Shown in pieces: positions 54,070 through 64,000 of a stretch of DNA of 64,000 nt (the stretch's first letter is position 1; each line of letters begins with the position of its first letter). Both the position numbers and the translations under genes were made by a program. The notes beneath the pieces were generated by a model. That model was not told the origin of the DNA, did not search any database, and saw nothing but the letters and a program-made list of their open reading frames with translations. Source of the stretch: Lunularia cruciata (taxonomy: Eukaryota > Streptophyta > Marchantiopsida > Lunulariales > Lunulariaceae); NCBI GenBank assembly GCA_948567375.1, contig CAOYZS010000005.1, positions 434,001-498,000 of the forward strand. Direction: 5' to 3'.

Positions 54070-57000
54070 TGTGGTGCCCACATTTTATTTTTTTTCAAAA
54101 TAGAGAAGAAGAAGTATATAGAGAAGTCGGATTGCGCTTGTATGGCCAAAGAAGGTGAAGAAAAGAGTCTTCGGGATGAAACCCAAAGTAAAGTGACTTC
54201 GGGTCATAAGGCAAAGTACTTGGAAATGCCTTGTCAGCATACAACCCAAAGTAAGGAGTCTTCATATCGGAGGGAGCTCAACCCGAGGTGAAGTTAGTCT
54301 AACAACCTTTTGTCGGGGCGAGAAATTCAAGAAAGGACCGTTCAAAACCGGCGGCCCATACGCATGAAGTACAATGATAGGCGCATGCAAGAGGTGTGAT
54401 TTCTTGGTAGAAACTCAAATTGAAGAGAGACAAAGAAAGTGCAACTCTATAAAAATCGGGCTCGCAACGAAGCAATGTGGAGCAATTTTCCTTTGCAGTT
54501 GAGAAGTCATCCTGCAAGTGATCATGGGAAGGGAAATAGAGTTGAAGACGCCTCCCTAGTGTGTAAGGGAGAAGTCGAGAGAGTGAAACCGAGAGACAAT
54601 GAGAAAGTAGGAGAAATGGGAGGAGGAAAGAAGAACTCCGAATTTGCAGTGAGGAATCATGCGATTTGGAGGTTAGACGTAATCGCAAGAACCGAAGTCT
54701 TGAGCCGACTTTGGATTATGTTCTTGGCATGGATCTGGAATGTTAGTTTTCCAGGTTTCATGACTAAGATCATCAAGAGCAAGTGTCTCGATGGGCCCGA
54801 GGAAGAAGAGAAGAGAGGAAATCTGGCTCACTGGATACAGTCGGATTGGAGATTAGTACTCGAAAGAGAGGCAAGCATAGAGTAGGGTGCCATGTTCTTA
54901 GGGAAGGGAGAAGTAGCCGAAGAAACCCAAGAAGTGAGGGATGCATTCTCTTCAAAGCGGATGAAGAATGGATACAAGGTTGAGAGTTACAAGGATCCAA
55001 TGAAGAGAGGGATTGTGAGTTCTCTCATGGCCATCTTAAAGCCGGAGAGAATGACGTATGTGATGAAACACCAAGCGGTGTTCTCTCACAAACTGTTTGC
55101 AGGAGAACCAATCAATTGGGTGAGGTGCTTCCATGGAAGGACACAAATGGTGTGGAATTTGCGGGATAAGTTGCCTCCACATTACATTGTGCCGTTTGTA
55201 GCACACTTTTACCTTGGGTTGAATTTGCTCAACTTGGCGGAGCAAACTCGAATGGTGTTGCATTTCCATCCCGACTTGAGAAGAGAAGTCCATGTAGAGG
55301 AGCAGCAGTATATCCTTCAAATCCGAAGCACAGACAAGAACTACAAGAAGACGGGGAAGAATGTAGAGATAGAAGCGAGTACTCCAAAGTCAAAGAAGTG
55401 AAGTCGGCAGGGCAACGCTGAAGACAAGACAAAACCTCGGAAGACTAGGAGAGGAAACCCGAGGTGAGGCATGGTGGTGATCGCATCAGAAGAAGAAGAC
55501 TCGGAGGTGAAGCCAAGTGCAAGTCCGAAGACTCAAAATGTGAGGAAGAACCAGAGCTAATGCTGCAAAGTAGAGATACGAGTAGCAACAGTGATGAAGG
55601 TGGAGAAATGACATCGGTACCAGCTGCTGCGAAGGAGGAAGAAGAAATTCAAGTAGAGCTCAAGCCAGAGGACAACACAAAGTTGGAGGATGAGATACCT
55701 GAGCCCGAGGAGCAGAAGATCGGAATTTAGAAGGGAGTCCATTCAAGACATAAGGTGAGTGTGATCCGGGTCCGAGTAAGGCAAAGGAAGAAGTGAATGA
55801 AAGCTCGGGAAGCAAGGCGTTGATTCCAATACGAAGACTATAGAGACGAAGGCGAGTATCGGGTGAAGAAGAAGTAAGGAAGGAGATCGCTGCGCAAGAG
55901 GAGGTAGTTGCAAGTGATGGAGTGGAGTACATGTGGGAGATTGTGTGTCCATTGCTGATGAAGTTGGAGCACCGGAAGAAGGAAATGCAATCAACTTGTC
56001 CAAAAGTGAAGACTATTTTGCAGGTGTTGACAAGATTAGAAGAAGAGAACACGGAGTTGAAGAAGATTATAACCCAAGGTGAGGAGGAAAGTGAAGTACT
56101 GTGAGCGGAGGCAGTAGTGAAGACTCAGTTAATTGAAGACTTCAAGAGAGAAGTGATATATCAAGAGGAGCTTGTTAAGAAGAGTGACATAGCGAGGGAG
56201 AGACAAGTAGCAAAGTATGAGATTTTGAAGCAGCAATTTGCTGATTCAAGAGTAGAACTTATCCATGCTATGGCGAGAGTAGCAGTGAAGGAACAAGAGC
56301 TCGATAGAGTCATGGAGAGCGTAGAAGAGAAGAAGCAACTTTGGCAAAGGGAGTTGGCAATACGATATAGGGCAGAAGAGAGATTACAAGAGTTACTTTG
56401 TAATTAGGAAGAGAAGATTGAACAGAAGGAGAAGGAGAAAGAAATGGTGAAAGCCGAGTTCAAAGCGGAGTTGGCAATGTATAGGGAGGATTGGCTTGTA
56501 GATCAGGAGCGAGAAAGAAAAATGTGATTGGAGCCATTGAAGGAGATTGTCCTCAGGATGAACGCAATGTTAAGTACAGAGGCCAGCATTTGGATTGAAG
56601 AAACGAGGCTGCATGAGTTGAAATTGTTGGTGCAGGAGACAAGGCAAAGACAAGCAAAAGACACTGATTTGAATATGTTGTTGATAAGTCTCAGGACTCG
56701 TGTAGATAGGAAGATATTAGAGGTAGAAGATAATATCATGATTAGATTAGACTTAGTAAAGTTAGAGATAGACAAGCTTTAGAAGGATGTTAGAGCTAAA
56801 TCCAAAGTAGATGAAGTAGGAATGCAGATGACTTTGGAGTTAGCAATAGAGACATTAGAGAAGAGTGGGTCGAGAGATAAGGAGTTAGATAGATTACCCA
56901 GTGGTGGAATTTCAGATCAGGAAAGAGAATCACTGGATCTGGTAGAAGAATTAGAAGTTGTAAAACCCGAAGACAATGTAGTAGGAAGTAAATTTACTTC

Positions 57001-57830
57001 AGGTTTGGGTTTGAAAGCCAATGAAAAAATAGCCATCGGATCAAAGTAGTAAAAGTTTTGAGATATGAAGAGGTGCATTGTCATTTCAGATCTGTATGTT
57101 AGAAGAGTTGTTGTAGAAACGGTATAGTTGTTAGAACTGTCGATTGCTTCACTACTTAAGAGTGGCATTTGCAGTATCATGTTGTTCAGTGCTCATAATT
57201 ATGAGAATAGATAAAGCGAAGTGTTGTGAAGCAATGCTCGTCGCTTGAGCTTGATTCCGAGTATCTACATTGTACTTGTGTTTGTGAGTGTGTGAAGAAT
57301 TTCAAAGTGCAAGTCAGTGTGCTTGTTGGATGTTGGATTCCGCAGCTTTGATCTTCATTCTGTATGTTTGATCCTGAGTGAAGTGCAATCGGAGCAATGC
57401 CTTGACAGATTTGAGAGGAATTGTAGTGTTGGTAGTATTCTGCATTTGTGAGTGCAGTGTGAAGTTGATGTGAAGCAATTTTGATCGAGGAAGTTGTGCC
57501 TTCAGTGGAGGGGTGGAACACAATTCTAAGGTGAAGTAGTTTTGCAGTGAAGTGCCATTATCGGGAGAGCCTGAATCATCACAATCAAGATTGTTTGGAA
57601 AGATTTGATGGAGTTGTGATTAAGGAGTGTTAATTTGTGACAAGACTACAAATCAGTGCTTGTTACTCTCTTCTGAGTGTGGTTTCTACCTGAGAGATTA
57701 AAGACGCAACCAAGAAGAACTACAGTGTTACTATTTGACTTTGTATTTGGACATTCCTGACTCATATCTCTGCGGGAATGAACTTTACTTACCTGATTAC
57801 CGGAAAAGTGATATTTGCCAGGTTGTCAAA
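54070..57830 (+). mobile_element. GL-1 solo LTR, copy L13
   Basis: Starts TGTGGTGCCCAC (54070) and ends AGGTTGTCAAA (57830; usual end CACA), 3761 bp. Perfect 5-bp TSD ATCCT at 54065-54069 and 57831-57835. Lies in the protease gene of G2, opposite in orientation. TATAAAAA at 54448-54455 and TACTTAAG at 57153-57160. Confidence 0.95.
54475..57049 (+). pseudogene. LTR-encoded coiled-coil protein (L13, GL-1)
   Basis: ATG at 54475 (MWSNFPLQLRSHPASD). Core: LWIMFLAWIWNVSFPGFMTK, KRGNLAHWIQSDWRLVLERE, KNGYKVESYKDPMKRGIV, MKHQAVFSHKLFAGEPINW, PPHYIVPFVAHFYLGLNLL. Defects: TAG at 54883 (Gln in EQGA), TGA at 55399, a one-base loss near 55500 in the hinge, TAG at 55728, another shift near 55755, and TAG near 55841 after IRRL. 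The coiled coil and tail (about 55922-57049) then stay in one frame with three or four stops, ending KANEKIAIGSK. Confidence 0.85.
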
Positions 57831-57835
57831 ATCCT

Positions 57836-58102
57836 CTCTGTTTGCTTGTTAGGAAACTCTACTTCTTCACTCCTATCCCTCTCAAGATCCATTCCCAATC
57901 TTATTGCAATAGAGCAAGATAAGAGATTCTCTATTGCTCTCGGATCCATTAATACTCTCACTTGATTGCCTTCTAGGACTCCATTCACGATAATCAATTG
58001 TAAGGTTGCCTTTTGGGATCTTTGCACATTAGTCTTCTTCTTTCTCTCGCTTCTCTTCTTCCTTATTGAGCCAGTAAGGTCGCAAGGTACATTTACTGGC
58101 AA
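57836..58102 (-). pseudogene. Protease N-terminal part of G2
   Basis: KATLQLIIVNGVLEGNQVRV, then LMDPRAIENLLS. The last block aligns with the active site LxDSGAxxNFxS; Ser-Gly of DSG are Pro-Arg, so the protease is dead although the Asp stays. IRLGMDLER and SEEVEFPNKQTE follow to the L13 insertion. Confidence 0.8.
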
Positions 58103-58109
58103 TCTTCAT

Positions 58110-59181
58110 TTTCTGAAGTGATTTCTACCTCCTCCTCTTCAATGTGCCTCTTCATGTTGTTCAAAGATCACATGTACAAAGGCCGAGGGCCTCTAGGGAA
58201 ATGAGTGCAACAGTTGGTAGATATGTGCCCAATACCGCCACAATTTTAACAACAGCGTTGTTCTCCTCAAGTTCCTTCTCCTCGTGGGACTCTATCTCTT
58301 TGTTCTTCTACCCGTCCACGCTCCACTTGAAGCGGTCGTGCTCCTCCATCTTGAAATCAAAGGTTGCCCAACTCCATCGGTACTGGTCCACCCATGTGTG
58401 GCATTTCTGCCCGACAATGTTGAGGTGGAACTACTCCTTCACCTCCACCCAGTGCTCCTGCTATTCTCTACGCACAAGCAATGGCTTCAAATACCGTGCA
58501 AGGGTTTTGCACCATGACTTCTTGGCAAATCCGCTCCTTTAACCCTCATATGAAATTGTCGAGAGCCTCTGCTGGACTCATATTGGTTATTGCAACTTGT
58601 AGATCCAAAAATGCCTCCACATACTCTTGTATGCTATTCTTCTATCTCAATCCCCATAGTCGGGTTTGAGCCATCTGCACAAAATCCACCGATTGGAAAT
58701 TCTTCAACAATCCTTCTTGCATTGTTGTCCACATGACCTTCCTTCTCTCTGCCAACATGGATCGTTCCCAAGCATCATACCATGTGAGAGCTTTATAGGT
58801 CAAGTACCCACATGCAAACATGCCTGCAGCATGCTCCGTGATCTTTGTTCAGAACAATCAAAAATATCGATTCATTCTCGAGATCCAATTTTCCACTACT
58901 CCCATCATATGCTGCCCCTTGTAAGGCTCAATGTTGCAATTCTTCCTCATCCAGAGTAGCAATGTGGCTTCATCATTGATAGGGTTTGTAGGCACAAGTG
59001 CCTCTCCAAGTACTTCCATTGCAGGTATTGGGTTTTGAGACGGCTCTTCTTCTTGCATGGCTTTATTGTTCCTGAGGATTTGCACTTGACTTTGTAATGT
59101 CTCCATGGTCATCTTATTCTCTCAAAATTCATTCAACATCCCTTGCACTCCTTGCACCAGCTCTTGCAATTGCGGATCCAT
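58110..59181 (-). pseudogene. gag of G2
   Basis: ATG at 59181 (MDPQLQELVQGVQGMLNEF) with a stop soon after, then a coiled-coil-like TMETLQSQVQILRNNKAMQ and the capsid region (KNCNIEPYKGQHMMGVVENW, ISRMNRYF) with many frame changes. Near 58217-58260 a knuckle NCGGIGHISTNC follows a Cys two residues upstream of the first Cys shown, with a stop between them (C-C-*-N-C-GGIGHISTNC). Nucleocapsid-type RNA binding in the ancestor. No long open frame remains. Confidence 0.75.
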
Positions 59182-59183
59182 GG

Positions 59184-59770
59184 TTCCTGCAACACTCAGT
59201 TGCTAATGTCTACTTTAATATAGAGTCAATATGATCACTCTAGATGGCACAAAAACTATTGGAACTACCATTGGGACCTCAGGAGCTATCACTTGTTGAT
59301 AATACTCCTCACCAAAATTCCTAACCACAAAATCTCTAAACATCACTTTCGGTCTCACTACATAATGGATTTCTACTTGTGTTGAAAGGGAGAGGATTTT
59401 GGACATTCCCATCCATATTATCATAATAGAATATAGATTGTCAAATCCCACTCTCTGTCATATATCACCACAGGTAGAATCATTGGGTTTGGTGAGTTCA
59501 TCACCCTATCCATGAATTTTGCGCCAAAGTGATAAACTAGCAATACCCTCATTTGCTCACGTTGGATGTACATAACCTTGATATGGAAGGGATTTGGGAA
59601 TGGAAAGCTAGATGCAGGAAATTGTCCTCCCGGTGCATTCATCCCATCTGCTCTCTAAAGTCCTTCCTAAGTCTAACAATTACTCTATGTTCTCCACCTC
59701 ACATTTACTCAATTTCAGTAGTTTGTGCTCTTCCAAGAGGAGTGATCCACTCTCTTGGACTGAGACACTC
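59184..59770 (-). other. G2 leader with short open frames
   Basis: About 590 bp between PBS and gag. Two open stretches on the minus strand (59642-59421 and 59451-59215) have hydrophobic and Pro/Val-rich sequence such as QVIAPEVPMVVPIVFVPS. No motif I recognise. They may be leftovers of an extra leader ORF or chance. Confidence 0.4.
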
Positions 59771-59782
59771 GCTCTGATACCA
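59771..59782 (-). other. Primer-binding site of G2, initiator tRNA-Met
   Basis: The minus strand reads TGGTATCAGAGC one base after the 5' LTR end ...GTATTACA. A perfect 12-base match to the complement of the plant initiator tRNA-Met 3' end, as in most chromoviruses. Confidence 0.92.
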
Positions 59783-59783
59783 T

Positions 59784-60522
59784 TGTAATACTTCGAGGAT
59801 AAGAGAAGAGAGAAAACACAGATTACACACTCAACATTCGGTGCCCCAAAGGAGCACCTTCTCTTTATTATATAGACAAAGAGGATCTCCTCTAAGGAAG
59901 CTCCACCATAGGATTAGGCACATAGATACATGACATGTCATCAAGCTCCACCCTTGGGTTACTTACTTGGATGGGTGATATGTCAGTCTAGGTCCTATCT
60001 GGTTGGTCAAACAAGCTTTGATCGGAGGGAATCTTTTAGGGAATCTTCTTGTAGGAGTCTCAGAATCACGTAAGGTACTATTGGAAAGCTCTCAATAAGA
60101 AAAACCAGGCAGGAGGGAAGGCCAGATTTTCCTCTATTGTGGTGGGGGGGGGGGATCTACACATTTTTTAGGCTAATTCATCCGTTTAGGCCTCCAAAAT
60201 TGCCTTCAAAGATTTCAGGCATATTTTGGTTCCTACTCTATTAATAGAAGTCCCCTTTTGGTAATACCTCTTTCTGATCTGTTTAGTCCATCATGTGTAA
60301 CATCCTTCTAGATGTTACCAAACCAATTCTCACCTTTAAATCATATGTCTAGCTATTGGTTCTAAGGTTCTCAAGTCTATTTCGGTTTCTACTCTATTAG
60401 TAGAAGTACTCTTTTGGTGATACTTCTATCTGATTTATTTTGACCGTCATGTATAACATCATTCTAGATGTTACCAAACCAAATTTCACATCTAGATCAT
60501 ATGGCTAGCTTGTAGTATTACA
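59784..60522 (-). repeat. 5' LTR of G2
   Basis: 739 bp with TGTAATAC/GTATTACA ends. Minus-strand TATA box TATATAATA at about 59866-59876, hairpin at 59840-59858. Contains a tandem repeat of about 147 bp (from about 60221 and again from about 60368: TTTNGGTTYCTACTCTATTARTAGAAGT...) and a G10 run at about 60145. The 3' LTR has only one repeat unit. Confidence 0.9.
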
Positions 60523-60797
60523 TTACTTTCTTCCGGTATACTTTCTTGATTGGGCTGACTCCAAAGAAGTTTGTTACAGGTTCTTTGGATCAGATCACAC
60601 CGCCCAATACGAAGTCTCTTCTTCTTCTTTGTCTTTGTGTCTCCTTTGATCTTGATCCAAGTTTGACTTGGGGTTTACTCCAAACCCCCGCTTCTTCTTA
60701 TTTCTTCCTAGTTTAGCCCTCTTTAGGCTTTATCCACATACTTCTTCAGATTTTCCTGAAACTATCCGAAACAAAAAATTGTGGGTACCACATGTAC

Positions 60798-62153
60798 ACA
60801 TGAGAGGATTTGGAGACATTGTGTGAGGTGGATTGCAAATTTTGGGGATTAAGGTGATTTTGGGCAAAATCTCAAGTTTAAGATTTGGACTTGAAATTTT
60901 TACACATGATATCTTAGGTTATCCTTCAGTTAGCACACTTAAAATATTGTGAGAGCTACTATGCACACTGGGCTAGAATTTTGGAAGTTGATAAGGTAAA
61001 CTGCCCCCACAATTGCATGCTCTTTGGAAAATTATACAGAGTCTGAAATTTCTTCAATTTTCACTAGATTGTTGTGATACTTTCTAAGGAAATTTAGTGC
61101 ATTGTATCCTACCTGTTGACACAAAAATTAGAGAGAGATCATTCTTGAAAAGAGAGTTATAAGATTTGAAGTGATAGGGTGTTTTTAGACCAAATCTGGA
61201 ATATGTGTGCTGAATAGAAAGGTGCCTAGGCCAAATGGTTTGATGAAAAGATCTTAAATTTTGCAGATAAGGATGCCTCAGAGGTGTGATTAAGTGTGCA
61301 AAATTGTAGAGGATTAAGACATACAAGTTGAGAGATTTGAGTGACATTGTGAGGAGGGGTCAATTCTGGAGAGTTGAGATCTCATGCATGAGGAGTGTGA
61401 GAGCAACAAAAGGCATGTTTGAGTGTTTAGACTCATCTTGGGAATATGGAGGGTCATCAAGAGTAGAAATTGAGGCTATGCAAGGTTCCCCAAGGGTTTC
61501 AGGTGATTTTATGGGTGGATTTGAGGAAAAGAGAGTTTAGAATAGAATTTGAAGAGAGTGTTGAGAGGATCCAAAAACCTCCACCACTTGGAGGAAAGAG
61601 TGAGTCTAAGTGCTTTTTATGTAGAGAGAAGGGACATAAGGTAAGCTCATGTCCATTGACTTTTGAGAGCAAGAGATTGAGAGAAAGGAGAGGCTTGCTT
61701 GACTTGGGTTTGCATATTGGGCCTTCTTCACCAAGATTGGGAGGGAGAAGATCAAAGACCCAGGAGTTATGTGAGGTTTGTGGAATGGAAGGACTTCAAA
61801 AAGGACACGAGTGTATTGGAGTAAAAGCACTTTTGGAGACTTTGGTGAAGGATCTTGGAGAGAGTCTTAGTACAGCTACAGAAATACTACCACCTTCATT
61901 AGCTAGTTCTCAAGATTAGTGATGGAGATAGTCTTTCAACTTATGGATAAAATATCCATGAGAGTTCAATTAACATGCACTATAGGATTTGATGTTGTTA
62001 TAGAAATCTTGGAGCAATCTGAACCTCTTGTGTTCCCTAGGGTGGATTACTCTCAAATGGTGTTAGCCATGTACATACTCTATTAGTTATAGAGTGAGAG
62101 AAAAGAAAAGAAAAAAAGAAAAATTGAGAGAAGAAAAATAGTGAGGGATTAAG
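60798..62153 (+). other. G4 leader, resumed after L11
   Basis: Leader/5' UTR of G4 after the TSD of L11. The first 600 bp show no open frame of interest. The 3' part holds a zinc-knuckle ORF (61467-61919). A purine-rich GAAAAGAAAAG stretch precedes the gag ATG. Confidence 0.6.
61467..61919 (+). CDS. Extra zinc-knuckle ORF upstream of gag in G4
   Basis: Open for about 150 codons from just after a stop at 61464 to TAG at 61917-61919, with no ATG near its start, so the true start is unknown (possibly frameshifted from 61328-61540). After a short part QGFQVILWVDLRKREFRI and EFEESVERI comes a perfect CCHC knuckle CFLCREKGHKVSSC, then a basic stretch and a second Cys/His cluster CEVCGMEGLQKGHEC. 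The order (short beta-like segment, knuckle) is reminiscent of plant DUF4283/zf-CCHC_4 proteins, but this is only an impression. G4 gag has its own knuckle downstream, so this is an additional protein. It may be a remnant of something larger. Confidence 0.55.
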   Translation, partial: KLRLCKVPQGFQVILWVDLRKREFRIEFEESVERIQKPPPLGGKSESKCFLCREKGHKVSSCPLTFESKRLRERRGLLDLGLHIGPSSPRLGGRRSKTQELCEVCGMEGLQKGHECIGVKALLETLVKDLGESLSTATEILPPSLASSQD

Positions 62154-63515
62154 ATGGGGAAACTTCCGGTTTTCTTTGGCAAGGATGGAGAAGATGTGGA
62201 GGCCTTTGTGAGAGACTTCAAGAGAGATTGCATAGGAAGAAATGAAAGGAGGAAGAATGAGTGGGCCTCATTATTACCAGGTTTCTTTGAGGATGTAGCA
62301 CTTACATGGTATGAGTCAGAATACCAAAAGAGAGAGGAAAGACGGGCAAGAAGAGTCTTGGGAGAGTTTGACTTTAGCACTCATTGAGAACTTTCATCTA
62401 GATGAGAGTTAAGAGAGATTGATGAGTGAGGTTACCTATCTCAAACAAAGAGATGGAGAGAAAGTGAGAGTCTATGTGGAAAGAGTGGAGAAGTTAGAGT
62501 CTAGATTCCGCATATTGTTGGTTGGGGATGATGTGGAGACTACTATGATTGACATAGGAAGTATGCTCACCAAGAATTTTGTGGGAGGGTTGAGATCACA
62601 AATTAGAAGCAAGGTGAGATATGAGAATCCTTCTTCCGAGGTTGAAGCTATCAAGATCACAATTTGTATGGAGGAGAGTTTGGAAGGGGATGAGAGTGAT
62701 TTGGTGGTGAAGGAGGTTGTGCATCCTCCTCAAGGTTACAAGTATGGTGGAACTTCTGATACTTTGGTGGCAAGGGTTGCACCAAAATTAGTAGTTTCTC
62801 CAGTTCTTGCACCTCCACCAAAGGATCCACTTCAAACCATCACAAAACAACTTGCAGATCTCAAGATCAATATGGTGCAACTATGGGAGAACATAGAGGT
62901 GGATCAGAATGTGGGGAGAGGACCTAAGAGTTATGGAAGTCATCCATATAGAGGAGGCCAACCAACCAACAATTTCAATGAGAGAAATTGTTTTGGTTGT
63001 GGAGGAAGAGGTCACATCCAAAGGAATTACCCAAATTCCATTACCATGGAGGAAGGGGTTATGAAGGAGCCAATAGAGGGAAAGAGAGAGGTAGTGAAAC
63101 CCAAGTGGCTCCTAATCCAAACAAAGATAAGGGGATAGCATCTATAGATATGGTTGAGAGCAAGCATGAGAAGGGAGAGTGCTCAAATTCCAAGGGTCTT
63201 AATTTGGATCTTTTGGCACAAGAAAAGAAGAGAGCTCATTTTGAAGAGGATTTGCACTCTTCTCAAGGATTTATAGGAGTAAATCCTTGATACCAAGATA
63301 CTCCTATGCCTACTAGGAGCACTTGCACAAGCACTTCAACACCATCAACAATAAAGACTCCAAGGAAGAAGTTGGGGATGGAGGACTTGTTAATCTCAAA
63401 GCAACAATGGAACTACAATGTCATGGAGGATGTTGGTAGTCACAAGGCTAACATCACAATGGGCCAATTGATTGCTTTGAATCCTACTTTGAGAAGGAGC
63501 TTAGAGGTGGTTTGA
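62154..63515 (+). pseudogene. gag of G4
   Basis: ATG at 62154: MGKLPVFFGKDGEDVEAFVR, then WASLLPGFFEDVALTWYES, a gypsy capsid pattern. A frameshift near 62350 and a TAA near 62410 separate this from the next frame (62419-63138): LMSEVTYLKQRDGEKVRVYV, GLRSQIRSKVRYENPSSEVE, then a Pro-rich linker and NCFGCGGRGHIQRNY, a CCHC knuckle with its last Cys changed to Tyr. Two further short frames (62988-63290, 63306-63515) carry the gag-protease linker. Broken but relatively young-looking. Confidence 0.8.
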
Positions 63516-63561
63516 GTTCTACAAGGAGCAAGAGAAGAAGAAGGCAAAAGCTCCAATATCA

Positions 63562-63951
63562 ATGGGGGTGGTGGATGCCAAACCAACACCATGGGAGGCT
63601 TGTGAATATGCCTTCAAGTTTGATGTGAGAGTGAATGGTCACAACATTGAGGATGCATTGGTTGATGGAGGATCAGTAGTGAATGCCATATCAGAAAGAT
63701 TGATGAAGAAGTTGGATATGATACCCTCAAGACCCTCAACATTTGTGGTGAGCATGACAAACAAGTAACAAGTTTGACCAATAGGGGTGATGGATAAAGT
63801 GACAGTTTTAATTATGTGAGTTCAAAATCTCATGACTTTCCAAGTCTTGAAGGATTCAAGCTATGACTTACTTCTTAGGAGGCCATGGTTGAGAGCAGCA
63901 TGCACAATTGATAGATGGCACAAAGGGTACTTGAGGATTGGGCCATCAAAT
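63562..63951 (+). pseudogene. Aspartic protease of G4, cut by L14
   Basis: YAFKFDVRVNGHNIEDALVD, then GGSVVNAISERLMKKL. The DGGS form of the active site keeps the catalytic Asp. After MTNK a stop breaks the frame, and IGVMDKVTVL, MTFQVLKDSSYDLLLRRPWL and RAACTIDRWHKGYL give the C-terminal part. L14 begins at 63952. RT and integrase, if present, lie beyond the window. Confidence 0.82.
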
Positions 63952-64000
63952 TGTGGTACCCATATTTTTGTTTTTTTCTTATTTTTGAAGAAGTGTATAG
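63952..64000 (+). mobile_element. Start of a GL LTR, copy L14
   Basis: TGTGGTACCCATATTTTTG at 63952 followed by GAAGAAGTGTATAG matches the first 50 bp of GL LTRs. CAAAT (63947-63951) would be the left TSD. It interrupts the G4 protease gene. The rest is outside the window. Confidence 0.8.

Larger units (their letters stand above)
46506..60522 (-). mobile_element. Chromovirus-type Ty3/gypsy element G2 (complete ends, nested L12 and L13)
   Basis: Bounded by TGTAATAC (46506) and GTATTACA (60522) with a perfect TSD TTACT at 46501-46505 and 60523-60527. Minus strand order: 5' LTR, initiator-Met PBS, leader, gag with CCHC, protease, RT, RNase H, integrase, chromodomain, PPT, 3' LTR. L13 lies in the protease region and L12 at the RNase H-integrase junction. 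Without them G2 is about 6.5 kb. Stops and frameshifts in every domain. Confidence 0.93.
43030..60792 (-). mobile_element. GL-2 solo LTR, copy L11, containing chromovirus G2
   Basis: On the plus strand it starts TGTGACAACCC (43030) and ends GTGGGTACCACA (60792). Perfect 5-bp TSD TGTAC at 43025-43029 and 60793-60797. Removing G2 (46506-60522, with one TSD copy) leaves about 3.74 kb of LTR. It carries the fullest GL-2 version of the LTR ORF. G2 sits in its U3, upstream of the ORF. Inserted antisense in the leader of G4. Confidence 0.93.

Noticed and set aside
12718-57830. Idea that GL units are DNA transposons, because ends read TGTG...CACA
   Set aside because: Only 4 bp are inverted, there is no transposase, TSDs are 5 bp, and PBS and PPT adjoin the same ends in L4/L8.
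1-64000. Host genes, tRNA genes, CRISPR arrays, bacterial operons
   Set aside because: None seen. All long frames trace to retroelements, and the direct repeats are LTRs or tandem duplications without spacer structure.

Overview
The window is plant nuclear DNA made almost entirely of nested, decayed LTR retrotransposons. I see no convincing host gene, tRNA, rRNA or CRISPR array. Ty3/gypsy polyproteins, primer-binding sites (PBS) matching plant tRNA-Asp and initiator tRNA-Met, a chromodomain integrase and very deep nesting point to a seed plant with a large genome. A gymnosperm is my guess, from style only.

One family dominates. It has giant LTRs of about 3.1-3.8 kb, called GL here (copies L1-L14). 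Each LTR starts TGTGGTRCC and ends GTTGTCACA. Eight copies stand alone as solo LTRs: six have perfect 5-bp target-site duplications (TSDs) and two have 4-of-5 matches. That the unit is an LTR is shown by L4 and L8, where LTR ends abut a tRNA-Asp PBS (24908, 33958) and an LTR start abuts a polypurine tract (30894). The U3 part of the LTR carries an ORF of about 857 codons with no gag/pol motif. It encodes a conserved basic N-terminal domain, an acidic hinge and a long coiled coil. A TATAAAAA box lies about 20-27 bp before its ATG, and a second TATTTAAG-type box lies after its stop, where the genomic RNA should start. Two subfamilies, GL-1 and GL-2, keep the same ORF architecture although their sequences differ strongly. 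This LTR-encoded protein is the main candidate for an undescribed system.

Layout: 1-5142, L2 nested in L1. 5143-10915, scrambled GL pol/gag pieces with solo LTR L3. 10916-24900, 5' LTR L4 containing L5 (which contains L6) and antisense L7. 24901-30906, internal region 1 (gag-PR-RT-RNaseH-IN). 30907-33950, LTR L8 with truncated antisense L9. 33951-42131, internal region 2, broken by antisense L10. 42132 onward, a second retroelement (G4: LTR, tRNA-Asp-like PBS, extra zinc-knuckle ORF, gag, protease) that resumes at 60798. Inside G4 is antisense solo LTR L11 (43030-60792). Inside L11 is a complete but dead chromovirus (G2, minus strand, 46506-60522, TSD TTACT). Inside G2 are solo LTRs L12 and L13. 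L14 begins at 63952.

All coding regions are broken by stops or frameshifts, many of a C-to-T or G-to-A kind expected of methylated, silenced DNA. The least damaged copy of the LTR ORF is in L7 (857 codons in one frame with three in-frame stops). L12 keeps one frame almost to its end.
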